A stretch of DNA of 5,991 bases from Candidatus Cloacimonadota bacterium. Lineage in GTDB: Bacteria; Cloacimonadota; Cloacimonadia; Cloacimonadales; TCS61. This document shows positions 1-5,454 of the stretch, piece after piece. Numbering within the stretch: the stretch's first letter is position 1; each line of letters begins with the position of its first letter. A model generated the notes under the pieces. The model did no database searches, was not told the origin of the DNA, and was given only the letters and a program-made list of their open reading frames with translations. Location: the NCBI GenBank assembly GCA_030626645.1, contig DAOUTP010000120.1, forward strand, positions 1 to 5,991. The letters run 5' to 3'. Both the position numbers and the translations under genes were made by a program.

Positions 1-2361
1 CTGCATGGTTATGAATATGTAAAAAATGCTTTTGCTGAATTGGGTTATGATCACATTACCTTAAAAGAAGAATCCTTTACCCACGATATGCAATGGGAAC
101 CTGCTATAAATATGTTGAATGTTTTAATCCCTTTTGCTAAAGAACACGGTGTAGAATTTGGTGCTAAACTTTCCAATACTTTAGCTGTTCTCAACGATAA
201 AGGAATGCTGCCCACCAATGAAATGTACATGAGTGGTCGTGCCCTTTTTCCACTTACCATCAACCTGGCGAAAAAACTTTCTCACCAGTTCAATGGTGAA
301 TTGAAAATATCTTTTGCCGGGGGAGCCAATTTCTTTAACGTGAAAGAACTTTATGAAATTGGTATTCGTCCCATAACAATCGCAACTGATGTTTTGAAGC
401 CCGGTGGTTACACCAAGTTTACTCAGATGGCTAATCTGCTGGATGAAAGCATGGCAAAACCAGCTTCGAGTAAAATTGATCTGTCAAAACTGGATGCTTT
501 AGCCAAAGAATCTATGGAAGGACCAACTTTCCGTATGGAATCTAAATCTCAGGAATCAATGTATATTGATAAAAAGCTGGAAATGATGAAATGTTTTGTT
601 GCTCCTTGCGTGGAAGCTTGTCCAATAGATCAGGATGTTCCGGAATACACCAGACTTATTGGTGAGAAACGTTATCTGGAAGCATTCGAACTCATAATTT
701 CCAAAAATCCTCTCCCGCATATCACCGGTTATATCTGTGATCATAAATGTATGCTTAAATGTGTTCGTAATGATTATGAAGAACCGGTTCTGATCCGTGA
801 ACTGAAACGTGTTGCCGCTGAAAAAGGTTATAAAGACTATCTTAATAAAATGAAATTGGATGTTACTCTGGTTGGTATTAAAATTGCCGTTATCGGTGCT
901 GGTCCTGCTGGTTTATCTTCTGCTTATTTCCTGGCTCGTCAGGGCTTCGATGTAACAATATTTGATAAAACAAATAAAGCAGGTGGAACTGTCACCCATA
1001 CAATTCCCGGATTCAGGATTCCCGATTGGGCAATTGAAAATGATATTGAACTTATCAAACGAATGGGTGTTAAATTCGAACTGAATACCGATGGAAAAAT
1101 TGATGTAGCCGATCTTAAAACTAAAGGATTTAAATACATTAATCTTGCTATTGGCGCCTGGAAATCCCGCACTCTTCCATTAGAAGGTGACACATCTAAA
1201 GTATATGGTGCAATTAAGTTTCTGCAAGATTGGAATAAAGATCCTAAATCCGTCGATCTGGGCAAAAACGTAGCTGTAGTTGGTGGTGGAAACTCTGCCA
1301 TGGACGGTGCACGCGCTGCTAAGAAAACTTCCGGTGTGGAAAATGTATACATCGTCTATCGTCGTACAATCAAAGAAATGCCGGCAGATCGTGAAGAGCT
1401 GGATCACGCTATCAAAGACGGTGTGATATTTAAAGAACTCATCAATCCTGTTTCCTTTAATAATGGTATACTTAAGTGCCAGGTTATGAAGTTGGGTGAG
1501 CCTGATGCCAGTGGTAGAAAACGTCCCGTTCCAATTGAAGGAAAAATTATTGATATGCAGATCGATTCTATTCTTTCCGCCATAGGTGAGGTGGTTGATT
1601 ACGAACTATTGAATGCCAATAAAATCGCAATTGATAAACACAATAATATTAAGGTTAATGAGTTCAAAGAAACCAGCGTAGATAACGTATTTATCGCCGG
1701 TGATGCATATCGTGGTCCATCTACCGTGGTGGAATCCATTGCTGATGGTCAATCTGTAACTAACGGTATTTTGGCAAAAGAAGGAATTAATTTAGAGCGT
1801 GTGAATCCTAAAGATTATAAATTTGATTATGAAACACGTAAACGAGAGATCAGAGCAAAAAAGGGGATAATAAATCCAACCATAGAAACACTAACTAATG
1901 ATCAGCAAATTGCTGACGAAACCAAGCGTTGTCTGGAGTGTAATTTCATCTGTAATAAATGCGTTGAGGTTTGCCCCAACCGTGCAAATCTCGCAATTCC
2001 TGTTTCAGGTTTTGCAGATGATAACCAGATATTGCACTTAGATGGACTTTGCAACGAATGCGGTAACTGTGAGACTTTCTGTCCTTACGATGGTGCACCT
2101 TACAAAGATAAATTCACTTTGTTCTGGAATGATGAAGACATGAAAATTAACAAGAACAACGGTTTCTTACTGACTGAAGAAAGTGAGAAAATTCAATTCA
2201 AGATGCGTTTGGAAGATAAATTTTATAACATCTCTTTCGACAGTTCAGGAAATTTGATCGATTTGGAATCTGAGCATGAAATTGAATGCAAACAGAGTTT
2301 CGATGCGTTGATGGATGTAATTTGGACGACTTATAAAAACCATAGATATATATTTGTGTAA
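1..2361 (+). CDS. ygfK: YgfK-type Fe-S flavoprotein (putative selenate reductase subunit), 5'-truncated by window edge
   Basis: The reading frame is open from base 1 and gives 786 residues to TAA at 2359-2361. E. coli YgfK is about 1030 residues, so roughly the first 250, part of a dihydroorotate-dehydrogenase-like barrel, lie upstream; the TTG at 40 is not the start. Visible order (residues from base 1): end of the barrel with EMYMSGRALFPL and GIRPITIATD; an N-terminal Fe-S domain with Cys197, 203, 207, 246, 250, 254; an FAD Rossmann motif GAGPAG at 299-304; an NAD(P)-type motif GGGNSA at 428-433; a second FAD motif around GDAYRGPS; and a C-terminal ferredoxin-like part with Cys644, 647, 651, 654, 658 and 684, 687, 690, 694. 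This is the dihydropyrimidine dehydrogenase/GltD-like layout. YgfK is a soluble electron-transfer subunit linked to selenium-dependent molybdenum hydroxylases and anaerobic purine breakdown; its exact reaction is not settled by sequence. All visible cysteine motifs look intact, and no membrane segment is seen. Confidence 0.95.
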   Translation: MHGYEYVKNAFAELGYDHITLKEESFTHDMQWEPAINMLNVLIPFAKEHGVEFGAKLSNTLAVLNDKGMLPTNEMYMSGRALFPLTINLAKKLSHQFNGELKISFAGGANFFNVKELYEIGIRPITIATDVLKPGGYTKFTQMANLLDESMAKPASSKIDLSKLDALAKESMEGPTFRMESKSQESMYIDKKLEMMKCFVAPCVEACPIDQDVPEYTRLIGEKRYLEAFELIISKNPLPHITGYICDHKCMLKCVRNDYEEPVLIRELKRVAAEKGYKDYLNKMKLDVTLVGIKIAVIGAGPAGLSSAYFLARQGFDVTIFDKTNKAGGTVTHTIPGFRIPDWAIENDIELIKRMGVKFELNTDGKIDVADLKTKGFKYINLAIGAWKSRTLPLEGDTSKVYGAIKFLQDWNKDPKSVDLGKNVAVVGGGNSAMDGARAAKKTSGVENVYIVYRRTIKEMPADREELDHAIKDGVIFKELINPVSFNNGILKCQVMKLGEPDASGRKRPVPIEGKIIDMQIDSILSAIGEVVDYELLNANKIAIDKHNNIKVNEFKETSVDNVFIAGDAYRGPSTVVESIADGQSVTNGILAKEGINLERVNPKDYKFDYETRKREIRAKKGIINPTIETLTNDQQIADETKRCLECNFICNKCVEVCPNRANLAIPVSGFADDNQILHLDGLCNECGNCETFCPYDGAPYKDKFTLFWNDEDMKINKNNGFLLTEESEKIQFKMRLEDKFYNISFDSSGNLIDLESEHEIECKQSFDALMDVIWTTYKNHRYIFV

Positions 2362-2365
2362 CAAA

Positions 2366-2483
2366 ACCTTGCCATCGCTTCTTTCAATGAAACTTTCAAT
2401 TAGCAATGTCAAGGTCGGTTGAAATGTAAGAAACCTTGGCAGGGTCAATTTTGTAGAAAACCTGAAAGAGACCATGACAAGGT
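2366..2483. repeat. four alternating inverted copies of ACCTTGNCA in the ygfK-ygeY gap
   Basis: The 137 bp gap between ygfK and ygeY holds the 9-mer ACCTTGNCA four times in alternating orientation: + at 2366-2374, - at 2407-2415, + at 2433-2441, - at 2475-2483. The variable base differs in every copy. Neighbouring arms can pair: copies 2 and 3 give nine continuous RNA pairs (one G-U) with a 17-nt loop, while 1:2 and 3:4 each pair with one mismatch. The like-oriented copies are spaced 67 to 68 bp, which suggests a tandemly doubled foldback unit, though the sequence between arms is poorly conserved. The last arm ends only a few bases before the ygeY ribosome binding site. It may be an interspersed repeat, an attenuator-like RNA or protein-binding sites; sequence alone does not decide. 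Confidence 0.6.
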
Positions 2484-2498
2484 TCAAAAGGATAATAT

Positions 2499-3707
2499 AT
2501 GGATAATATTTATAAAAGAATCAGAGATCTTTCTCTGAAATACGAACAGGAAACAGCAGAATTCCTGGCAAAAATGATCCAAACTCCATCTTTTTCTATG
2601 AAAGAAAAAGAAATGATCCAGGTGATTAAAAAGGAAATGGAAAAAGTGGGATTTGATAAAATCTGCATCGATGGGCTGGGAAGTATTATTGGAACAATTG
2701 GCAATGGTGCCAGGCTTATAGCATTTGATGCCCACATCGATACAGTTTATCCAGGTAATTTAGATAATTGGAATTCCCCTCCTCACGAAGGTCGCATTGA
2801 AGATGGGAAAGTTTGGGGACGTGGTGCATCTGATCAGCTTGGTGGAATGGCAAGTATGGTATATGCTGCCAAGATCATCAAAGAATTGGATTTGAATAAA
2901 GAATTCAAGATCCTCTTCACTGGAACTGTGATGGAAGAAGATTGTGATGGAATTGCTTGGGAACACATGATAAAAGAAGATGGCATAAAACCAGAACTTG
3001 TTGTAAGTACTGAGCCAACAAGCTTAAATATCTATCGAGGACATCGCGGTAGAATGGAAATGACAATTGAGGTGAAAGGGATTTCCTGCCATGGTTCTGC
3101 CCCTGAACGTGGTGTAAATGCGATTTATAAAATGGCAAAGATCGTGAACGAAGTAGAGAAACTTAATGATAGGCTAAAAGATGACGAATTCTTAGGAAAG
3201 GGAAAAATCACGACCAGCATCTTTGAATCAGGTTCTCCAAGCCAATGTGCAGTTGCAGATTATGCAAAGATACAATTAGACCGCCGTTTAACTTGGGGAG
3301 AAACAAAGGAAATTGCTGTAGAAGAATTAGAAGAATGCTGCAAACTTGCCGGAGTGGAAGATGCAAAAGTTACAGTTCTTCAATACGATGCTGTTGCCTA
3401 CACCGGCAAAGAGTATTCAGTAGAAAAATACTTTCCAACCTGGAAATTGGAAGAAGATTCAACTTGGCTTAAGAGTGCTTCAGCTTCCTACACAAAAACC
3501 TTGAAAAATGAACCTAAGATTGATAAATGGACTTTCAGTACAAATTGCGTGTTCATAATGGGAAAACATCCGGAAATTAAATGCTTGGGGATGGGACCTG
3601 GTGATGAAGATCAAGCACATGCACCAAATGAAATGACACGTGTTTCTGATCTCAGTGCTGCAGCTGCTTTCTATGCTGGTTTTGTAGCAGAATTAAATAA
3701 GGTGTAA
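2499..3707 (+). CDS. ygeY: YgeY family M20 metallohydrolase (selenium metabolism-linked)
   Basis: The 402-residue product matches the length of E. coli YgeY (about 403) and its motifs along the whole chain, including GRGASDQ, TGTVMEEDCDG, STEPT, YRGHRGRMEM, CHGSAPERG, DRRLTWGET, DKWTFSTN and AHAPNE. The M20 di-metal site is complete: His79 and Asp81 in HID, bridging Asp112, catalytic Glu146 with Glu147, Glu172, and His374. His198 lies in the inserted dimerisation domain. M20 enzymes cut amide-type bonds in small molecules; YgeY is assigned to anaerobic purine catabolism, probably acting on a ring-opened ureido or amide intermediate (inference). The ATG at 2499 follows AAAAGGA at 2486-2492 at normal spacing. 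The C-terminus is of normal length, so the insertion that begins at its stop codon did not truncate it. No signal peptide is seen; the enzyme should be cytoplasmic. Confidence 0.95.
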   Translation: MDNIYKRIRDLSLKYEQETAEFLAKMIQTPSFSMKEKEMIQVIKKEMEKVGFDKICIDGLGSIIGTIGNGARLIAFDAHIDTVYPGNLDNWNSPPHEGRIEDGKVWGRGASDQLGGMASMVYAAKIIKELDLNKEFKILFTGTVMEEDCDGIAWEHMIKEDGIKPELVVSTEPTSLNIYRGHRGRMEMTIEVKGISCHGSAPERGVNAIYKMAKIVNEVEKLNDRLKDDEFLGKGKITTSIFESGSPSQCAVADYAKIQLDRRLTWGETKEIAVEELEECCKLAGVEDAKVTVLQYDAVAYTGKEYSVEKYFPTWKLEEDSTWLKSASASYTKTLKNEPKIDKWTFSTNCVFIMGKHPEIKCLGMGPGDEDQAHAPNEMTRVSDLSAAAAFYAGFVAELNKV

Positions 3708-3735
3708 CCACAGATGAACACGGATAGACACGGAT
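3705..3735 (+). repeat. left terminal inverted repeat of the GxxExxY cassette
   Basis: The repeat is built of near-identical 10 bp units CACAGATGAA (3709-3718), CACGGATAGA (3719-3728) and CACGGATATG (3729-3738). The last unit runs into the ATG of the GxxExxY gene. The first three bases are the ygeY stop codon. It matches the reverse complement of 4111-4142 over nearly its whole length with a few substitutions and small gaps. Confidence 0.8.
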
Positions 3736-4110
3736 ATGAATTCTAATTTGATTGAAAAGAAATTGAGAGCAACAATAATCGGTTGTGCAATGACCGTATT
3801 GAATGAATTAGGTCATGGATTTAGAGAAAAAACCTATGAAAAAGCTATGATAATTGAAATACAAGAAAAGGGCTTATCTGTAAACCAGCAATCTCAATAT
3901 CCTGTTCATTATAAGAATAAACTTGTAGATACATTTATTCCTGATTTGGTTGTTGAGAATAAAGTAATCATTGAATTGAAAACTGTGGATAAAATCTGTG
4001 ATGATCATATTGGACAAATTTTAAACTATCTTAAAGTAACTGGATTAAAAGTAGGAATTATTTTCAATTTCAAACATTCCAAGTTAGAATGGAAGCCGAT
4101 TGTCCTTTAA
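3736..4110 (+). CDS. GxxExxY family protein (PD-(D/E)XK nuclease-like)
   Basis: The 124-residue product has the family signature G28-x-x-E31-x-x-Y34 in an N-terminal helical part, followed by a PD-(D/E)XK-like core: Asp70 in FIPDLVV, then Glu80 and Lys82 in IIELKT. These three residues are spaced as in the endonuclease-like fold, so the predicted catalytic set looks complete. The length is typical of the family (about 120 to 140). The cellular role of the family is not established; a DNA-cleaving or DNA-binding role is inferred from the fold. The gene exactly fills the space between two inverted repeats and is foreign in topic to the purine genes around it. No Shine-Dalgarno precedes the ATG at 3736; the upstream bases are the repeat itself. 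Translation may depend on termination at the ygeY stop 28 bases upstream or be weak. Internal ATGs have no better site. Confidence 0.9.
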   Translation: MNSNLIEKKLRATIIGCAMTVLNELGHGFREKTYEKAMIIEIQEKGLSVNQQSQYPVHYKNKLVDTFIPDLVVENKVIIELKTVDKICDDHIGQILNYLKVTGLKVGIIFNFKHSKLEWKPIVL

Positions 4111-4142
4111 CATCTGTGTCAATCAGCGTGTATCCGTGGTAA
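4111..4142 (-). repeat. right terminal inverted repeat of the GxxExxY cassette
   Basis: It begins the base after the GxxExxY stop codon. Read as reverse complement it gives CACGGATA, CACGCTGATTGA and CACAGATG units, parallel to the 10 bp units of the left repeat but less regular, with one extra-length unit. It ends GTGGTAA, about 14 bp before the ribosome binding site of the next gene, which therefore remains intact. Confidence 0.8.
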
Positions 4143-4173
4143 AGAAAAAATAAAAAAGGAGAAAAAATAGAAA

Positions 4174-5157
4174 ATGAAAACAGAATTAAGAGGAAAACAT
4201 TTTATCACTCTCGAAGATTGGTCTCGAGAAGATATCGATACGTTGCTTAATGTATCAATGGAATTAAAAAGACAATTTGCAATGGGGCTGGATACTCCCT
4301 ATTTGACCAATAAAACAATGTTCCTGATGTTCTTTGAGGAATCAACCAGAACCAGGAACTCTATGGAAGCAGGAATCGCTCAACTTGGCGGTCATGCAAA
4401 TTATTTAGATACAAGTCAAATGCAGATCGCACATGGTGAAGTAGCAAAAGATACGGCAATAATTCTATCTCGATTTGGACATGCAATAGCCTGTCGTAAT
4501 TGCTTTTGGGGAATTGGAAATAAATATCTTAATGATCTGGCAAAGTGGGCTTCTGTTCCCGTTATAAATATGCAAGATGACCTTTTTCATCCTCTACAGG
4601 CAATTGCCGATCTGATGACAATGAAAGAGAAATCAGGTATTGTTAGACGAAAGAAAGTTTCAATAATCTGGGCTTATGCCGATACACATAAAAAACCCAT
4701 TTCAGTACCAGTGTCTCAGGTTTTACTTTTCCCACGTTATGGAATGGATGTTACACTTGCCCATCCAAAAGGTTATGAATTACCACAATGGGTAATTGAT
4801 AAAGCTAGAATTAATGCTGAGAACCGTGGTGGTACTTTAACAATTACAAATGATGAAAAAGAGGCTTATGAAGGTGCTGATTATGTGATTCCAAAAAACT
4901 GGGGTAACTGGGTAACAAACCCTGGTAAGGATGTTGTTGATGATCTGTTAACAGCAAATAAAAGTTGGAAGTGTACAGAAGAAAAAATGGCTCTTGCTCA
5001 TAGAAATGTAAAATATATGCATGCTCTTCCGGCAGATCGTAAAAACGAGGTAGAAGATAGTGTGATAGATGGATTTCATTCAATCATCTATGATGAAGCT
5101 GAAAATCGGATACATACATCTAAAGCAATTATGCAGCTAACGATGGGTGGGAAATAA
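4174..5157 (+). CDS. ygeW: YgeW-like knotted-type carbamoyltransferase
   Basis: The 327-residue product is an aspartate/ornithine carbamoyltransferase family member. Carbamoyl-phosphate motifs are STRTR at 57-61, the Arg108 region, and HPLQ at 139-142. YgeW-like signatures are QIAHGE (84-89), WAYADTHKKPISVP (166-179), GMDVTLAHPKGYELP (190-204), CTEEKM (267-272) and LPAD (285-288). The C-terminal DEAENRIH resembles N-acetylornithine carbamoyltransferase, so that subfamily is the main alternative. It is shorter than E. coli YgeW (396), lacking an N-terminal extension, part of an internal loop and the C-terminal tail. The usual HCLP is HALP here (Ala284). In this cluster the likely direction is phosphorolysis of a ureido compound to carbamoyl phosphate (inference). 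TAG at 4168-4170 blocks any earlier start; AAGGAG at 4156-4161 lies 12 bases from the ATG, longer than usual. The protein should be soluble and act as a trimer like its relatives. Confidence 0.85.
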   Translation: MKTELRGKHFITLEDWSREDIDTLLNVSMELKRQFAMGLDTPYLTNKTMFLMFFEESTRTRNSMEAGIAQLGGHANYLDTSQMQIAHGEVAKDTAIILSRFGHAIACRNCFWGIGNKYLNDLAKWASVPVINMQDDLFHPLQAIADLMTMKEKSGIVRRKKVSIIWAYADTHKKPISVPVSQVLLFPRYGMDVTLAHPKGYELPQWVIDKARINAENRGGTLTITNDEKEAYEGADYVIPKNWGNWVTNPGKDVVDDLLTANKSWKCTEEKMALAHRNVKYMHALPADRKNEVEDSVIDGFHSIIYDEAENRIHTSKAIMQLTMGGK

Positions 5158-5162
5158 ATTAA

Positions 5163-5221
5163 TTTTTTGGAGTTTACTAAATAAAATTTGGTTGACACTA
5201 TTTATTGATTTTTTTGGAGTT
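5163..5221 (+). repeat. 12 bp direct repeat TTTTTTGGAGTT after ygeW-like gene
   Basis: TTTTTTGGAGTT occurs at 5163-5174 and again at 5210-5221, 47 bp apart. The second copy places GGAG five bases before the ATG at 5225. The T-run makes chance recurrence in this AT-rich gap fairly easy. No convincing transcription terminator or promoter with both elements well spaced was found in 5158-5224. Confidence 0.5.
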
Positions 5222-5224
5222 GCG

Positions 5225-5263
5225 ATGTTAATATTATTTAGGAGGTACAGGTATGAAAAGTGA
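5225..5263 (+). CDS. possible 12-codon leader ORF (MLILFRRYRYEK)
   Basis: The ATG at 5225 has GGAG at 5216-5219 with five bases between. It encodes MLILFRRYRYEK and stops at TGA 5261-5263, past the ATG of the next mini-ORF at 5253. It holds three AGG arginine codons, two of which are also the Shine-Dalgarno bases of that next ORF. Translating ribosomes would cross and open the predicted helix at 5241-5256. So short an ORF may be chance, and the arginine codons may exist only because of the AGGAGG sequence. Confidence 0.15.
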   Translation: MLILFRRYRYEK

Positions 5264-5324
5264 AATAACAATTGATGTTATGCTTACGCGCATCTACGAA
5301 ATGCGCAGATTATCCTGTATCTTT
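5241..5324 (+). promoter_or_regulatory. candidate structured leader RNA (three-way junction) upstream of second carbamoyltransferase
   Basis: By eye the RNA can form a closing helix of 11 continuous pairs, 5241-5251 with 5314-5324 (three are G-U), extended after a one-base bulge by 5253-5256 with 5310-5313. Inside it are two perfect 6 bp hairpins: 5265-5270 with 5276-5281 (loop ATTGA) and 5288-5293 with 5301-5306 (GCGCAT/ATGCGC, loop CTACGAA). The closing helix would bury the GGAGG at 5241-5245 and the AUG at 5253. The conserved nucleotides of the purine, TPP, Moco and c-di-GMP riboswitches were not recognised. It could be a cis-regulatory RNA, or the stems may be chance in a short coding stretch. 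Confidence 0.35.
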
Positions 5325-5330
5325 ATTTAA
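5253..5330 (+). CDS. small ORF, 25 codons, with strong Shine-Dalgarno; function unknown
   Basis: This ORF has the best ribosome binding site in the window: TAGGAGGT at 5239-5246, with GGAGG seven bases from the ATG. The product starts MKSEITIDVM and ends RRLSCIFI before TAA at 5328-5330. I do not recognise it. It has no clear membrane segment, and its one Cys is near the end. Nearly the whole ORF coincides with the predicted fold at 5241-5324, which would hide its start site. It may be a real small protein, a leader peptide whose translation controls the carbamoyltransferase 125 bp downstream, the decayed start of a lost gene, or non-coding sequence. Its SD is stronger than those of the flanking full-length genes, which argues against pure chance. 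Confidence 0.35.
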   Translation: MKSEITIDVMLTRIYEMRRLSCIFI

Positions 5331-5377
5331 CTAAAACATTTCAATAATTCAATCACTTTATTATCCGAGAATTAATT

Positions 5378-5407
5378 TAAATGATCAGATTTATTGTGTA
5401 TCATTTA
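5378..5407. repeat. 8 bp dyad TAAATGAT / ATCATTTA upstream of second carbamoyltransferase
   Basis: TAAATGAT at 5378-5385 is the perfect reverse complement of ATCATTTA at 5400-5407, with a 14-base spacer. The half-sites are centred 22 bp apart, about two helical turns, as expected for a dimeric regulator, and the dyad ends 47 bp before the ATG at 5455. No known operator consensus was recognised. As RNA it would be a weak A-U hairpin. In such AT-rich DNA a chance origin is possible. Confidence 0.35.
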
Positions 5408-5454
5408 TCTTGAGAATAAAAAATAATTAAATTTATATTACAAGGAGAAAAAAA

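Larger units (their letters stand above)
3705..4142. mobile_element. GxxExxY cassette bounded by imperfect terminal inverted repeats
   Basis: A 438 bp unit sits between ygeY and the carbamoyltransferase gene. Its ends are about 31 bp imperfect inverted repeats starting TAACCACAGAT on the left and, read as reverse complement, TTACCACGGAT on the right. It contains only the GxxExxY gene, which starts directly after the left repeat and stops directly before the right repeat. If the ends are taken as CCAC...GTGG, the trinucleotide TAA flanks both sides (3705-3707 and 4140-4142), a possible 3 bp target duplication. No transposase is present, so movement would need help in trans or a route that uses the encoded nuclease-like protein. 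The architecture is seen directly; mobility is inferred. Confidence 0.65.

Noticed and set aside
40..42. TTG as the start of ygfK
   Set aside because: The frame is open and homologous to YgfK upstream of it to base 1; the family is about 250 residues longer at the N-terminus.
939..1352. 137-codon open frame on the minus strand inside ygfK
   Set aside because: It lies antisense to the FAD/NAD-binding core of a clearly conserved protein, has no recognisable motif and is explained as a shadow frame.
3245..3472. 75-codon + strand frame inside ygeY
   Set aside because: It overlaps conserved M20 coding sequence in another frame and has a low-complexity Cys/Arg/Ser-rich product typical of shadow translation.
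3705..4142. CRISPR array or integron attC site
   Set aside because: The 10 bp units have no spacers, the ends are inverted rather than direct repeats, and no integrase or attC-type core is seen.
5192..5197. Perfect TTGACA as a promoter -35 element
   Set aside because: No TATAAT-like -10 occurs 16 to 18 bp downstream; the nearest TATTAT is 34 bp away. A sigma54 GG-N10-GC pattern is also absent.
5241..5324. Purine riboswitch or hammerhead ribozyme identity for the three-way junction
   Set aside because: The conserved junction and loop nucleotides of the purine riboswitch and the CUGANGA/GAAA core of hammerheads are not present.
5410..5439. TTGAGA ... TATATT as a promoter for the second carbamoyltransferase
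   Set aside because: The spacing of 18 bp is acceptable, but transcription would begin inside the Shine-Dalgarno at 5442-5447, so it cannot serve this gene normally.
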